Notes: generated by a model from the letters alone, not told the origin. 64,000 bases of DNA from JAKAGZ01 sp963772675 (GCA_963772675.1 CAVYYF010000005.1:1116001-1180000), one strand, 5' to 3'. Positions 9,227-18,722 are shown, counted from the stretch's first letter. Numbers and translations are program-made.

Positions 9227-9256
9227 TTGCAGAAAGGCAAAATATTATTATATATT
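9227..9256 (+). promoter_or_regulatory. Possible promoter upstream of pgeF
   Basis: TTGCAG at 9227-9232 and TATATT at 9251-9256 with 18 bases between. The -10 hexamer equals that of the better-supported promoters of tetR, arsR and the Crp-like gene, but the -35 box is weak. It lies beside the broken end of the propeller remnant. Confidence 0.28.
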
Positions 9257-9332
9257 AAGGCTATAAAAACTAATAGTAAATTCTATTAAATTAAATGAAG
9301 AGATCTTTCTCTTAAAACTCTTAAAATATTTT

Positions 9333-10070
9333 ATGAAACTCATACGCTCAGAAATATTCAGAAAATATCCAAATATAATATTTGCTTTCAGCACAAAGGT
9401 AGGATTAAACAGGCAAATGCCATTTTATTTCAATTTATCGCTTTCGGTTGGTGACATTGTAGAAAATGCAAAAGAAAACAGGAAAGCCTTTTTTGCTGAG
9501 CTTGGATTATCTGAGGAAAAAGTAGCAATTCAAAAACAAACCCATAATGATATTGTTAGATATGTAACAAATGGCGGAATTGTAGGTGAAAGCGATGCAA
9601 TGATAACAGATAAAAAAAATCTTGGGCTAGCAATTGGTGTAGCAGACTGTACGCCAATTTTTATTTATGATTCAGAGAATAAAGTTGTTGCTGCAGTTCA
9701 TTCAGGCTGGAGAGGAACAGAGAAAAGAATACTTGAAAAAACGATAATGAAACTTAAAGATGAATTTAATTCAAAACCTGAAAAACTTGTTGCTTATATC
9801 GGCCCTTCAATTTCACAAAAGAATTATGAGGTAGGCCAGGAAGTAACTGGTTTGTTTGATGATAAATACAAAATAAAAAAAGGGGAAAAATATTTGCTGG
9901 ATGTAGCTTTCGTAAATTATGATATGCTTATCAATTCAGGTTTACAAAAGGGAAATATCGAAAAATCAAACCTCTGCACTTATGAAGAAAAAGACCTGCT
10001 TCATTCTTTTAGAAGAGACGGACAAAAATCCGGCAGATCGATGGGGGTTATTGCAATAAGAGATATTTAA
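9333..10070 (+). CDS. pgeF: PgeF/YfiH (laccase-domain) family protein
   Basis: 245 residues of the Cu-oxidase_4 / YfiH family. Members have been described as peptidoglycan editing factors and as purine nucleoside phosphorylases/adenosine deaminases. The zinc-site residues are recognisable: His in IQKQTHNDIV, Cys in VADCTPIFIYD, and His in AVHSGWRGTEKRIL, with IGPSISQKNYEVG and CTYEEKDLLHSFRRDG following. Its TAA overlaps the ATG of the transporter gene (TAATG), so the two are translationally coupled. Confidence 0.92.
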   Translation: MKLIRSEIFRKYPNIIFAFSTKVGLNRQMPFYFNLSLSVGDIVENAKENRKAFFAELGLSEEKVAIQKQTHNDIVRYVTNGGIVGESDAMITDKKNLGLAIGVADCTPIFIYDSENKVVAAVHSGWRGTEKRILEKTIMKLKDEFNSKPEKLVAYIGPSISQKNYEVGQEVTGLFDDKYKIKKGEKYLLDVAFVNYDMLINSGLQKGNIEKSNLCTYEEKDLLHSFRRDGQKSGRSMGVIAIRDI

Positions 10071-11002
10071 TGCGGAATAATATACTAGTTAAAATAATTC
10101 TCGTTTATGCTGTCGCCTGCCTGATTTGGGGCTCCACGTGGATGGCTATTCGTATTAGCCTCGATTCATTCACTCCTTTTTTATCCGCAGGATTCAGGTT
10201 TATGCTTGCATCAGTTTTTATTTATGCTTTAATGAAAATTAAAGGCATAAAAATTCAGACGGATAAACTTTCTGTAACTCTTTACTTGCTTATGGGATTT
10301 TTCTCCTTTGTGATTCCTTTCGGACTTGTCTATTGGGGTGAGCAATATGTGCCATCCGGTCTTGCTTCCGTTTTATTTTCTGTAAACCCGTTCTTTGTTG
10401 CAATATTTTCATATTATTTCCTGTCGAGTGAGAAAATCGGGCCCCATAAAATAATCGGAATAATTTTGGGCTTCCTGGGTTTGTTAGTGATATTTTCAGA
10501 AAACATTACCGGCGATATTCCGATATATTTGCCGGGAATGCTCGCAGTAGTATTGAGCGCTATTATGCAAGGCGGTTTACAGGTTACAATAAAAAAATAC
10601 GGCGGAAATCTTCACCCCCTTTCAATGAACCTGGTGCCTATGATAATTGCGGGAGTTGTTATGACTCTTATCGGTATTTCGTTTGAAAATATGAATAAGG
10701 TTGAATTTACTTCCTCCGGGTATTTGTCCGTTGCATACCTGGCACTTTTCGGGAGTCTTGTTACTTTTACTTCATATTATTGGCTGTTGAAAAGGGTAAG
10801 TGTAGTTGTTTTGTCATTAATTGCTTTTATTACCCCCATAATTGCTTTAATTTTAGGCTGGGTATTTTTAAATGAAGAATTATCCGGAAGACATTTGGTC
10901 GGAAGTTTTATGGTCTTGCTGGGGGTTCTTTCGGCGACACTTGGAAATGTAAAATCGTTTAAGAAAATTAATTTATTAAAAAGACAACAGCCCGGTAATT
11001 AA
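10070..11002 (+). CDS. EamA/DMT family exporter
   Basis: 310 residues with about ten membrane helices in two homologous EamA halves. The first opens with AVACLIWGSTWMAIRISLDSFTPFLSAGFRF, of which WGSTWMAIR is family-typical; the second starts near residue 150 with GMLAVVLSAIMQG. Drug/metabolite transporters export amino acids or other small metabolites; the substrate cannot be read from sequence. It starts inside the stop of pgeF and is followed after 19 bases by folB. Confidence 0.9.
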   Translation: MRNNILVKIILVYAVACLIWGSTWMAIRISLDSFTPFLSAGFRFMLASVFIYALMKIKGIKIQTDKLSVTLYLLMGFFSFVIPFGLVYWGEQYVPSGLASVLFSVNPFFVAIFSYYFLSSEKIGPHKIIGIILGFLGLLVIFSENITGDIPIYLPGMLAVVLSAIMQGGLQVTIKKYGGNLHPLSMNLVPMIIAGVVMTLIGISFENMNKVEFTSSGYLSVAYLALFGSLVTFTSYYWLLKRVSVVVLSLIAFITPIIALILGWVFLNEELSGRHLVGSFMVLLGVLSATLGNVKSFKKINLLKRQQPGN

Positions 11003-11021
11003 AATTTATTTAGGTATTCTA

Positions 11022-11393
11022 ATGCAGAATATAATCAGAATTAAAAACGCAACTTTTTACGGATACCACGGTGTGCTTTCCGAGGAACAAACCGTGGGAG
11101 GTAAGTTCGAGGCGGATGTTGATATCTACACTAATTTTTCGGAAGCGGCAAAGAAAGATAGCCTTAAACAAACTATTGATTACCAGAAAGTTTATGCATT
11201 CATGTACAAACTGGCTCTTGAAAAAAAATACTATCTGATTGAAGCGCTCGCTACAAATATCTCTGATGAATTATTGAAGAAGTTTATACAGATTGAAAAA
11301 GTTGCAGTCAGGGTAAGAAAACATAATCCGCCAATGGGCGGGGTTGTCGACAGTGTTGAAGTTGAAGTTATTAAAAGTCGGGACGAATTATAA
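11022..11393 (+). CDS. folB: Dihydroneopterin aldolase
   Basis: 123 residues, the normal length. FolB splits 7,8-dihydroneopterin to 6-hydroxymethyl-dihydropterin and glycolaldehyde in folate synthesis. The family opening IRIKNATFYGYHGVLSEEQ contains the active-site Tyr/His region and the substrate-binding Glu; TIDYQKVYAFM and the helix with YLIEALATNISDEL follow, and the closing strand VRVRKHNPPMGGVVDSVEVEV includes the catalytic Lys region. folK begins six bases after its stop, so consecutive pathway steps are coded together. Confidence 0.95.
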   Translation: MQNIIRIKNATFYGYHGVLSEEQTVGGKFEADVDIYTNFSEAAKKDSLKQTIDYQKVYAFMYKLALEKKYYLIEALATNISDELLKKFIQIEKVAVRVRKHNPPMGGVVDSVEVEVIKSRDEL

Positions 11394-11399
11394 TCAATT

Positions 11400-11912
11400 G
11401 TGAAAGAAGCTAATCGGAATATTGCTTACGTTGGGTTTGGTTCAAACTTAAATGACAGACTTGAGTATATAAAAAGCGCTGCACGGGAAATCGACAAAAA
11501 TGGAAATTGCAAAATCATAAAGTTCTCTTCTCTTTATGAAACAAAACCCTACGGTGAAACTGACCAGCCAAATTTCTTAAACGCCGCTGCGAAGGTAGAA
11601 ACAGATTTATCAATTCATGAGCTGTTCAGTTTTATCAAAAAAGTTGAAAAAAAACTGGGCAGAAAGGAAACTTATAAATGGGGACCGCGCGAGATAGACC
11701 TCGACCTACTTTTTTATGACAATATTGTGTTTTCGGACGAAAATCTTACAGTTCCGCATCCCGGTATTCCGCAAAGAGATTTTGTACTTACGCCGCTTAT
11801 AGAGATTGAGCCTATGCTTTTTCATCCTGTTTTAAAGCAAAAAATTTCGGATATTTATATTCAGGAATCTGAAAAGAATATAATCCGTATGTTAAATCAG
11901 AAAATTATTTAA
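11400..11912 (+). CDS. folK: 6-hydroxymethyl-dihydropterin pyrophosphokinase
   Basis: 170 residues. FolK transfers pyrophosphate from ATP to the FolB product. Opening AYVGFGSNLNDRLEYI, the FSSLYETKPYG strand, FLNAAAKVET, and the signature YKWGPREIDLDLLFYDN with its magnesium-binding Asp pair identify it; VPHPGIPQRDFVLTPLIEI follows. The start is a GTG at 11400. The gene sits in a folB-folK-kinase run on the same strand. Confidence 0.95.
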   Translation: MKEANRNIAYVGFGSNLNDRLEYIKSAAREIDKNGNCKIIKFSSLYETKPYGETDQPNFLNAAAKVETDLSIHELFSFIKKVEKKLGRKETYKWGPREIDLDLLFYDNIVFSDENLTVPHPGIPQRDFVLTPLIEIEPMLFHPVLKQKISDIYIQESEKNIIRMLNQKII

Positions 11913-11928
11913 TAAATCCGGGTCGAGA

Positions 11929-12588
11929 TTGGACGAAAATAACCAGGTGAATTTTATAGCAATTGAAGGGGTGATTGGTGCAGGAAAAACTTCACTTGCT
12001 AAAAAAATTAAAGAAAGACTGAATGCAGAGCTGATCGTCGAACAATTCGAAGCAAATCCATTCCTGGAAAAATTTTACGGTGACAGGAAAAGATATGCTT
12101 TTCAGACACAAATGTTTTTCCTGATAAACAGGTACAAACAGCAGCAGGAACTTAGCCAGGAAAATTTGTTCACTGAGTTTTGGGTCAGTGATTATTTGTT
12201 TGAAAAAGACAGAATATTTGCCTATTTAAACCTTAATGGTGAAGAATTGAAGCTTTATGAAAGCATTTTTCCTCTTTTATCAAGGAACCTGAGGAAACCT
12301 GATCTTGTTATTTATTTACAGTCGGGTGTTGACAGATTGATGTACAATATCAAAAAAAGAAGCAGGAAAATTGAACGGAATCTTACTAAAAGCTATATCG
12401 AGGAATTGAGTGATGCTTATAATCATTTCTTTTTCAGGTATACAACAACACCTTTGCTTATAGTTAATTCTACAGAGATAGATTTTGTGAACAGTGAAAA
12501 AGATTTTGAGGAACTTTATCAGCAGATTTTCAGGGAAGACAGGGGTTTGACAGAATATTTTCAACCGGAGACAAGAAGGACAGGATAA
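11929..12588 (+). CDS. Deoxynucleoside kinase family protein
   Basis: 219 residues of the dNK/thymidine-kinase-2-like family, which phosphorylates deoxynucleosides for salvage. The P-loop GVIGAGKT is at about 14-21. An Arg-rich lid region appears as KKRSRKIERNLTKSYIEELSDAYNHFFF at about 140-167, and an FTEFWVSDYLFEKDRIFAY segment matches the conserved (E/D)R(S/D) region with its Asp-Arg. Bases preferred cannot be told. Start is TTG at 11929. In many Bacteroidota-type genomes such a kinase follows folK, as here. Confidence 0.85.
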   Translation: MDENNQVNFIAIEGVIGAGKTSLAKKIKERLNAELIVEQFEANPFLEKFYGDRKRYAFQTQMFFLINRYKQQQELSQENLFTEFWVSDYLFEKDRIFAYLNLNGEELKLYESIFPLLSRNLRKPDLVIYLQSGVDRLMYNIKKRSRKIERNLTKSYIEELSDAYNHFFFRYTTTPLLIVNSTEIDFVNSEKDFEELYQQIFREDRGLTEYFQPETRRTG

Positions 12589-12589
12589 G

Positions 12590-12799
12590 ATGTTCAGATT
12601 TATTTTTTACGTAATTGTTTTTTATATAGTAGTAAAAGCTCTAAAAGCTTTTTTCAGTTGGTGGAGTGAACCGGCTGTAAAAAACAGCACATCATCAGCA
12701 AATCAGAAAAAGAGTTATTCGAATTTTCCAAAATATAAAGATGTTGAAGAAGCAAAATTTACAGAAATAAAAACAGACCCTAAAAAAGAAAAAGTATAA
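12590..12799 (+). CDS. Small single-pass membrane protein (DUF4834-like)
   Basis: 69 residues: a membrane helix at about 2-24 (FRFIFYVIVFYIVVKALKAFF) followed by a short basic and hydrophilic tail ending in Lys-Lys-Glu-Lys-Val. Size, position of the helix and gene context resemble the DUF4834 family of Bacteroidota; this is recalled similarity, not a search. It begins one base after the kinase stop and precedes a GT9 gene, so it is almost certainly in the same transcript. No function is known. Confidence 0.6.
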   Translation: MFRFIFYVIVFYIVVKALKAFFSWWSEPAVKNSTSSANQKKSYSNFPKYKDVEEAKFTEIKTDPKKEKV

Positions 12800-12808
12800 T
12801 ATACCTGA

Positions 12809-13912
12809 ATGAGTATTGATAAATTTTTATCGCGAAGTATTAACAGTCTTTTCAAAAAAATATTATCAGTCGAAAACAACAAAAGCCTTGATTTAGGGAA
12901 TCCTAAAAACTTTATAATAGTCCGTCAGCATAACCAGCTTGGTGATCTGCTTGCCGGGGTTTCTCTTTTCAGGGCAATAAAAGAAACTTACCCGGGTTCC
13001 AGGATAACATTAGTTGTCAGTCCCGCAAATCATCCTGGACTAATTAAAAATAAATTTATTGATAGAATCTTTATCTTCGATAAAAAGAAAATTTACAATC
13101 CCTTTTATTTTACCAAATTTGTGAAACTATTAAGAGAACCTTACGACGTAGCAATAGTGCCTGTCGTTGTTTCAATTTCGTTTACAAGTAATTTACTGGC
13201 GCGGATAGCGAATGCAAAAACCAGGGTAGGCCCGGAAATGCTGGATGGGAAGGTAAACGAAAGTGCGTATCTTTTTGATCGTAGAGTTGTGCTTGATTGG
13301 AAAAATCATCCTGACTCAAATGTATCGGAAAGAAGCCTCGATATTGTAAGACCATTCGGTATAAACACAAAGGATTTCAAATCTGAGATAACTTTTGATT
13401 CTAATGATGAAAAAGTTGCTGAAGAGTTTTTGAAATCAATTAGGTATCTGGACGGTGCTTTAATTGGATTACACGTTGGCGCTGGAAAAATCCAGAATAT
13501 GTGGTCCCTTTCTAAATATGTAGAATTGATTGAAAGGTTGAACGAAAAATATAATGCAATAGTTTATCTGACGGGAAGTAATACAGATAATGAAGCAATT
13601 TCCTACATAAGGAATAAATTAGTTATTGATGTCGACCTATTTTTAAATAGGCAAATTCCTGAAGTTGCTGCACTAATTTCAAAATCTGATTTATTTATTT
13701 CAAATGATACCGGGATAATGCACGTTGCCGGGACTACTTCGATTCCTCAAATCACAATATTTGGTCCGACCAATCCCTTTAACTGGGCCCCGATAGGTGA
13801 GAACAAATATTTTATTAGAAAATCAGAACTAATTGATGATGTTGAGGTTGATGATGTTCTTAAATTATGTGATATGATATTGTCAAAGGGTAAAAAAGCC
13901 CATGCCGTATAA
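12809..13912 (+). CDS. Glycosyltransferase family 9 (heptosyltransferase-like)
   Basis: 367 residues of the GT-B fold. The N-terminal half opens with FIIVRQHNQLGDLLAGVSLFRAI, where the GDLL segment and the following helix are the family start, then ITLVVSPANHP. The C-terminal half contains IGLHVGAGKIQNMWSLSKYVELIERL and FISNDTGIMHVAGTTSIPQITIFGPTNPFNWAP, the nucleotide-sugar site of ADP-heptose:LPS transferases. It probably acts on LPS core at the inner face of the cytoplasmic membrane; donor not proven. Its end overlaps the next gene by 11 bases. Confidence 0.9.
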   Translation: MSIDKFLSRSINSLFKKILSVENNKSLDLGNPKNFIIVRQHNQLGDLLAGVSLFRAIKETYPGSRITLVVSPANHPGLIKNKFIDRIFIFDKKKIYNPFYFTKFVKLLREPYDVAIVPVVVSISFTSNLLARIANAKTRVGPEMLDGKVNESAYLFDRRVVLDWKNHPDSNVSERSLDIVRPFGINTKDFKSEITFDSNDEKVAEEFLKSIRYLDGALIGLHVGAGKIQNMWSLSKYVELIERLNEKYNAIVYLTGSNTDNEAISYIRNKLVIDVDLFLNRQIPEVAALISKSDLFISNDTGIMHVAGTTSIPQITIFGPTNPFNWAPIGENKYFIRKSELIDDVEVDDVLKLCDMILSKGKKAHAV

Positions 13913-14852
13913 ATATCTTGCTGCTGTTGATATGGGAACCAATTCGTTCCGCTTGATAATTGCGAGAGTCGATGAAGAAGGAAATTTTAAAATAATTCAC
14001 AAAGAAAAGGAACTGATCAGGCTTGCATCGCACGAAGGGAAGGGATTAAGCCTGATAACTGATGCTGAAATCAATACTGCCATCAAAGCGCTAAAAAAAT
14101 TCAAAGCCATTGCTGAATTCTATCATGCGCCCGTACGGGCTGTTGCAACAAGTGCAACCCGCGAAGCTAAAAACAAACACGAATTTATAACCCAAATCAA
14201 AAAAGAAATCGGAATTGATGTAGAAGTTATTGAAGGTCACCACGAAGCACGGTTGATCTTTCAGGGAGTACAGTCTGCAGTACCATTGAATAATAAGAAA
14301 GTGTTTTGTATAGATATTGGCGGTGGAAGCACGGAATTTATATTTGCCGAAAATTGTAAAGTTAATTTAACCGAAAGTATAAGACTTGGTGCAGTAAGAC
14401 TGACGAAAAAATTCTTTCCTGATTTTGTTGTGAATGAATATTCTTTGAGAAAGTGTGGTGAATATATTGAAGAGCATATTGCAAATAATAAAAACCTTAA
14501 AACGAATGAGAAGTTTGATATTGCGGTCGGCTCTTCGGGAACTATATTAGCAACGGCAGGACTCGTTTATTATATAAATAATAATAAAAGGAAACGGGCT
14601 ATCAACGGACTTACATTTTCAAAAGACGAATTAGTAGAAGTCTCGGATTACATTTTCTCTAAACATACATTTGAACAAAGATTGAAAATAAAGGGACTGG
14701 AAAAAAAGAGAGCCGACATATATCCGGCAGGCATATTGATCTTACGAAAAGCCTTTGAGATATTTAAACTGGAAAATATGATCGTCTCAGAATATGCATT
14801 AAGAACGGGAATTATTATTGATACGATACATAAACTGAAACTGAAAAAATAG
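13902..14852 (+). CDS. Ppx/GppA family phosphatase
   Basis: 316 residues covering the two ASKHA-fold domains of exopolyphosphatase/pppGpp phosphatase without the longer C-terminal HD-like extension of E. coli Ppx. Seen are AAVDMGTNSFRLIIARV (phosphate loop 1), VRAVATSATREAKN, a VIEGHHEARLIFQGV stretch with the catalytic Glu, and FCIDIGGGSTEFIF (second phosphate loop). Substrate may be polyphosphate or pppGpp. It overlaps the GT9 gene by 11 bases. Confidence 0.9.
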   Translation: MPYKYLAAVDMGTNSFRLIIARVDEEGNFKIIHKEKELIRLASHEGKGLSLITDAEINTAIKALKKFKAIAEFYHAPVRAVATSATREAKNKHEFITQIKKEIGIDVEVIEGHHEARLIFQGVQSAVPLNNKKVFCIDIGGGSTEFIFAENCKVNLTESIRLGAVRLTKKFFPDFVVNEYSLRKCGEYIEEHIANNKNLKTNEKFDIAVGSSGTILATAGLVYYINNNKRKRAINGLTFSKDELVEVSDYIFSKHTFEQRLKIKGLEKKRADIYPAGILILRKAFEIFKLENMIVSEYALRTGIIIDTIHKLKLKK

Positions 14853-14933
14853 ACAGACTTGCAGTTGCTTTAACTACCTTTCAATATTCTTTTGCCCTCT
14901 GTATATTTAGTAATTAAATCTTCGGAAAAATAA

Positions 14934-16727
14934 ATGCTCAAAATCAGAAATTTCTGCATAATTGCACATATTGATCACGGAAAGTCTACGATAGCCGATT
15001 GTCTTCTTGAGAAGACGGGAACAGTCACACAAAGAGAAGCTAAATCTCAGGTGCTTGATGATCTTGATCTTGAAAGGGAACGGGGAATAACAATAAAGTC
15101 TCATGCAATTAAAATGAAATATAAAGCAACAGACGGCGAAAATTATATTCTAAATTTAATTGATACACCGGGACACGTTGACTTTTCTTACGAAGTTTCG
15201 CGTTCGCTGGCAGCGTGCGAGGGAGCCGTTCTGGTTGTTGATGCATCACAGGGAGTTGAAGCACAGACTATAAGTAATCTTTATATGGCGATTGACGGAG
15301 GACTTGAAATAATTCCGGTTATTAATAAGATAGATTTACCAAGTGCAGAGGTTGACAAAGTTAAGGGGCAAATTGTTGATTTAATTGGATGTGAAGAAGA
15401 TGAAATATTCCTGGTCAGCGCTAAATCTAAAATTGGGATAGATGAATTACTTGAGCAGATAGTAAAAAAAATTCCACCACCGACAGGTGACCCGGAGGCT
15501 CCGTTGCAGGCTTTGATTTTTGATTCAGTTTTTGATGCTTACCGCGGTGCAATTGCTTTTATTCGGGTAGTTAACGGAACTGTAAAGACAGGGGATAAAA
15601 TAAAATATTTTGTAATTGATAAGGAAATTGAAGCAGAGGAAGTCGGGATGCTTGGACTTCGAAAAATCAAATCAGCAGAGATTTCGGCAGGAGATGTTGG
15701 CTACCTTATTTCAGGAATTAAAGATGTACACGATATTAAGGTTGGAGATACAGTTACTCATGCTCGGAATGGTTCGAAGGCTCCGCTTCCCGGTTATAAA
15801 GAAGTTAAACCTATGGTTTACAGCGGACTTTATCCTACAAACTCTGATGATTTTGAAGACCTTCGTGACTCCCTTGAAAAGTTTCGTTTAAATGATTCAG
15901 CTTTGATTTATCAACCTGAAACTTCTGCTGCGCTTGGATTCGGGTTTCGCTGCGGATTTCTTGGCCTGCTTCATATGGAAATTGTTCAGGAAAGGCTTTT
16001 GCGCGAGTATAACCAATCAATTATCACTACATTGCCAAACGTTGAATATTACGTGTTCAATCATAAAGGAGAGAAACTGGTTGTAGATAATCCTGCATTG
16101 ATGCCCGCTATTGGAGAAATTGATCATGTTGAAGAACCATTTGTTAAAGCGCAGATAGTTTGTCCCAGCGAATACGTTGGAAACATAATGAAGCTTGGAA
16201 TGGACAAGCGAGGTGTTTATAAAAACACAACCTATATTGACCCTACAAGAGCAGATATTCAATTTGATTTCCCTCTGTCGGAAATCATTTTTGATTTTTA
16301 CGATAAACTTAAATCTACTACGCGCGGTTACGCTTCTTTTGATTATGAATATACAGGCTATAAAGAATCTGACCTGATTAAACTTGATATATTATTAAAC
16401 AGCGAACCTGTTGACGCACTTTCAATGATTGTGCACAGAGACAAAGCTTACGACTGGGGGAGGAAAGTCTGCAGTAAATTGAAAGATCTAATCCCAAAAC
16501 AGATGTTCGAAATTTCTATACAGGCGTCAATCGGGACAAAAGTTATTTCAAAGTCGGTTGTTAAAGCATTGAGAAAAAATGTACTTGCAAAATGTTACGG
16601 GGGGGATATTACGAGAAAAAGAAAACTCCTCGAAAAGCAAAAAGAGGGAAAGAAACGTATGAAGCAGGTGGGTAATGTTGAAATTCCGCAGGAAGCGTTT
16701 CTTGCAGTGTTACAAATAGATGATTAA
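14934..16727 (+). CDS. lepA: Elongation factor 4
   Basis: A ribosomal back-translocating GTPase of 597 residues, the usual LepA length. GTPase motifs: AHIDHGKST at about 10-18, RGITIKS, DTPGHVDF, NKIDLPSA. The LepA C-terminal domain is recognisable from the SIGTKVISKSVVKALRKNVLAKCYGGDITRKRKLLEKQKEGKKRMK part, of which the basic KCYGGDITRKRKLL is unique to LepA. lepB follows after about 30 bp, a common pairing in bacteria that suggests co-transcription. Confidence 0.98.
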   Translation: MLKIRNFCIIAHIDHGKSTIADCLLEKTGTVTQREAKSQVLDDLDLERERGITIKSHAIKMKYKATDGENYILNLIDTPGHVDFSYEVSRSLAACEGAVLVVDASQGVEAQTISNLYMAIDGGLEIIPVINKIDLPSAEVDKVKGQIVDLIGCEEDEIFLVSAKSKIGIDELLEQIVKKIPPPTGDPEAPLQALIFDSVFDAYRGAIAFIRVVNGTVKTGDKIKYFVIDKEIEAEEVGMLGLRKIKSAEISAGDVGYLISGIKDVHDIKVGDTVTHARNGSKAPLPGYKEVKPMVYSGLYPTNSDDFEDLRDSLEKFRLNDSALIYQPETSAALGFGFRCGFLGLLHMEIVQERLLREYNQSIITTLPNVEYYVFNHKGEKLVVDNPALMPAIGEIDHVEEPFVKAQIVCPSEYVGNIMKLGMDKRGVYKNTTYIDPTRADIQFDFPLSEIIFDFYDKLKSTTRGYASFDYEYTGYKESDLIKLDILLNSEPVDALSMIVHRDKAYDWGRKVCSKLKDLIPKQMFEISIQASIGTKVISKSVVKALRKNVLAKCYGGDITRKRKLLEKQKEGKKRMKQVGNVEIPQEAFLAVLQIDD

Positions 16728-16756
16728 CTTTTCTCCAGAACAGAAAGCAAAAATTA

Positions 16757-17617
16757 ATGTCTCTTATTCCCAGAAAGTTTTTAAAATATATTTTTATTGC
16801 GCTTATCTCCGCGCTTGTTCTGAAATCATTTTTTGTTGATGCAGTTAAAATCCCAACAGCTTCGATGGAAAATACTCTGCTTGTTGGTGATTATATTTTG
16901 ATCAATAAAGCTGACTATGAATTAAAAACGCCGCATTATTTACCTGTGATCAACTTATGGATTCCATCTTTTCCGCTTATCAGTTTTAAAGATCCTGAAA
17001 GAAATGATGTCATCGTATTTAAATTCCCAGGTTATCCCGGTGAAGTCGGGCCAACAGAAAACAGTAGTTACATTAAAAGAGTGATAGGACTGCCGGGTGA
17101 TACAGTTCAGATAATTAAAGAATGGGTCTATATAAACGGACTAAAAATATCACAACCGGAAAATGTAATCCTGCCTGATACTTTAACTGATAAACGGGGA
17201 ATTATTGATGACAGAATTTTCCCCTCAAACAAGAAATGGAATAATGACAATTACGGTCCGATTTTGGTCCCGAAAAAAGGAATGAGAATTAAGTTAAATT
17301 CAAAAAATATTGCTGAATGGCAGGCATTGATTGACAGGGAATACGGGTATAAAGCTGTTAGTGTAGAAGGAAGTGTAATAAATATTGATCACAAACCTGT
17401 CCGTGAGTATACTATAAAGAAAAATTATTATTTTGTAATGGGTGATAACAGGGAGGACAGCATGGATAGCCGCTATTGGGGATTTGTAGCGGATGATCTT
17501 ATAATAGGCAAAGCCATAATGATCTATTGGTCGTGGGATAGCTATAAACCGGTTGACAAATGGTACGATTTTTTAAGTCCGCTTAGGTTAGGCAGAGTTT
17601 TTAAAATTATAAATTAG
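16757..17617 (+). CDS. lepB: Signal peptidase I
   Basis: 286 residues, one N-terminal membrane anchor at about 10-30. Box B has the nucleophile Ser36 in IPTASMENTLLVGD; box D has the general-base Lys107 in SYIKRVIGLPGDTV; box E is FVMGDNREDSMDSRYWGFV. It removes signal peptides from exported proteins on the periplasmic face of the inner membrane. A central insert between boxes D and E (about 125-215) is longer than in Gram-positive enzymes, as in Gram-negative LepB. Confidence 0.96.
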   Translation: MSLIPRKFLKYIFIALISALVLKSFFVDAVKIPTASMENTLLVGDYILINKADYELKTPHYLPVINLWIPSFPLISFKDPERNDVIVFKFPGYPGEVGPTENSSYIKRVIGLPGDTVQIIKEWVYINGLKISQPENVILPDTLTDKRGIIDDRIFPSNKKWNNDNYGPILVPKKGMRIKLNSKNIAEWQALIDREYGYKAVSVEGSVINIDHKPVREYTIKKNYYFVMGDNREDSMDSRYWGFVADDLIIGKAIMIYWSWDSYKPVDKWYDFLSPLRLGRVFKIIN

Positions 17618-17649
17618 TTCATCAATAAATTATTGTAAGAGAATAAACA

Positions 17650-18294
17650 ATGAAAGATGTATTATATCGCGAACAAAAAGAATATCTTGAATCATTTAAT
17701 AATGAAACAAACAAACTTTTGCTTGAGATGGAGGAATTTGCTGATAAAAACAATGTGCCGATTCTTTCTCGTGACTCTGCAAAATTAATGGAATTGCTGG
17801 TACAAATGTACAAACCCGAAAGAGTTTTGGAACTAGGGACAGCAATCGCCTACACTACAATCAGAATCGCAGGGAACCTTAAGAAGGGGAGCAAAATTCA
17901 TACAATTGAATTTAGTGAAGACAATGAAAAACTTGCTAAAGCTTATGTGAAAAAATCAGGGCTATCAAAAAAAATAAAATTATTATTTGGAGATGCAAAA
18001 AAGATTATGCCCGGATTAAAGAAAAAATATGATTTTATTTTTCTTGATGCGGACAAAGAAGATTATTTGGCTCTTTTTGAGATGGCTATGAAATTATTAA
18101 AGAAAAACGGCGTAATATTTGTTGATAATCTTTTATGGCACGGTTATGCTGCTTCAAAAGAAGTACCCGAAAAATATAAGACCTCGACAAAGTATATCAG
18201 GGATTTCAACAAAATATTTATGAATCATCCTCAACTTAATACTACACTGCTTCCTGTTGGTGACGGAATAGGTTTAGGAATAAAAATAAAATGA
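17650..18294 (+). CDS. SAM-dependent O-methyltransferase
   Basis: 214 residues of the class I methyltransferase family related to catechol and caffeoyl-CoA O-methyltransferases. Motif I is VLELGTAIAYTTIRIA near 60, the acidic second strand is IHTIEFSEDNEKLAKAY, the GDAKKIMP loop follows, and YDFIFLDADKEDYLALFEMA holds the metal/SAM-binding Asp residues, with GVIFVDNLLWHG after it. The substrate is not deducible. The last four bases overlap the next gene (ATGA). Confidence 0.88.
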   Translation: MKDVLYREQKEYLESFNNETNKLLLEMEEFADKNNVPILSRDSAKLMELLVQMYKPERVLELGTAIAYTTIRIAGNLKKGSKIHTIEFSEDNEKLAKAYVKKSGLSKKIKLLFGDAKKIMPGLKKKYDFIFLDADKEDYLALFEMAMKLLKKNGVIFVDNLLWHGYAASKEVPEKYKTSTKYIRDFNKIFMNHPQLNTTLLPVGDGIGLGIKIK

Positions 18295-18722
18295 GTGAAA
18301 GTTACTTTAAGGATTCGAGAGAGCTTTTAAAAAAAGTTGATGAATTTTCAAACTTTAAATTACAGCGAAGAGATGATCTTCAAATTATTTTTACTGAGGG
18401 TGTGAAGGAAGAAAATAACAAGCTTTTTGAAGATATTGTATTTACTGCAAAATATGTACAGGGCTTAATGAAAGTTATGAAAATGGGACAGGAAAATTCA
18501 GAAGTAAAGAGCCTTGAGCATGTCAAGGCTGATCTAACTAAAAATATGGAAAAAGTTGTTGAGCAGATTAGGCAAATAGTCGCTGGCTCCTCTCAATCTG
18601 ATAGAGATTATATTGAAAAAAACTTTCTTCAGATGACTGCGGATGCTTTTAAGAATTTAAACGAGCTTTTATCTGATCTTGACTGGACAAAAAGATATTT
18701 AAACGATTTTAAAAGAAGTTGA
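18291..18722 (+). CDS. Conserved-looking coiled protein of unknown function
   Basis: 143 residues, mostly alpha-helical by composition with a heptad-like pattern from about 40 to 140 (many Leu/Ile/Met with Lys/Glu) and no signal peptide or membrane segment. I do not recognise the family. Its ATG overlaps the stop of the O-methyltransferase (ATGA), so it is translated from the same message. It is convergent with yigZ. Confidence 0.65.
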   Translation: MSESYFKDSRELLKKVDEFSNFKLQRRDDLQIIFTEGVKEENNKLFEDIVFTAKYVQGLMKVMKMGQENSEVKSLEHVKADLTKNMEKVVEQIRQIVAGSSQSDRDYIEKNFLQMTADAFKNLNELLSDLDWTKRYLNDFKRS

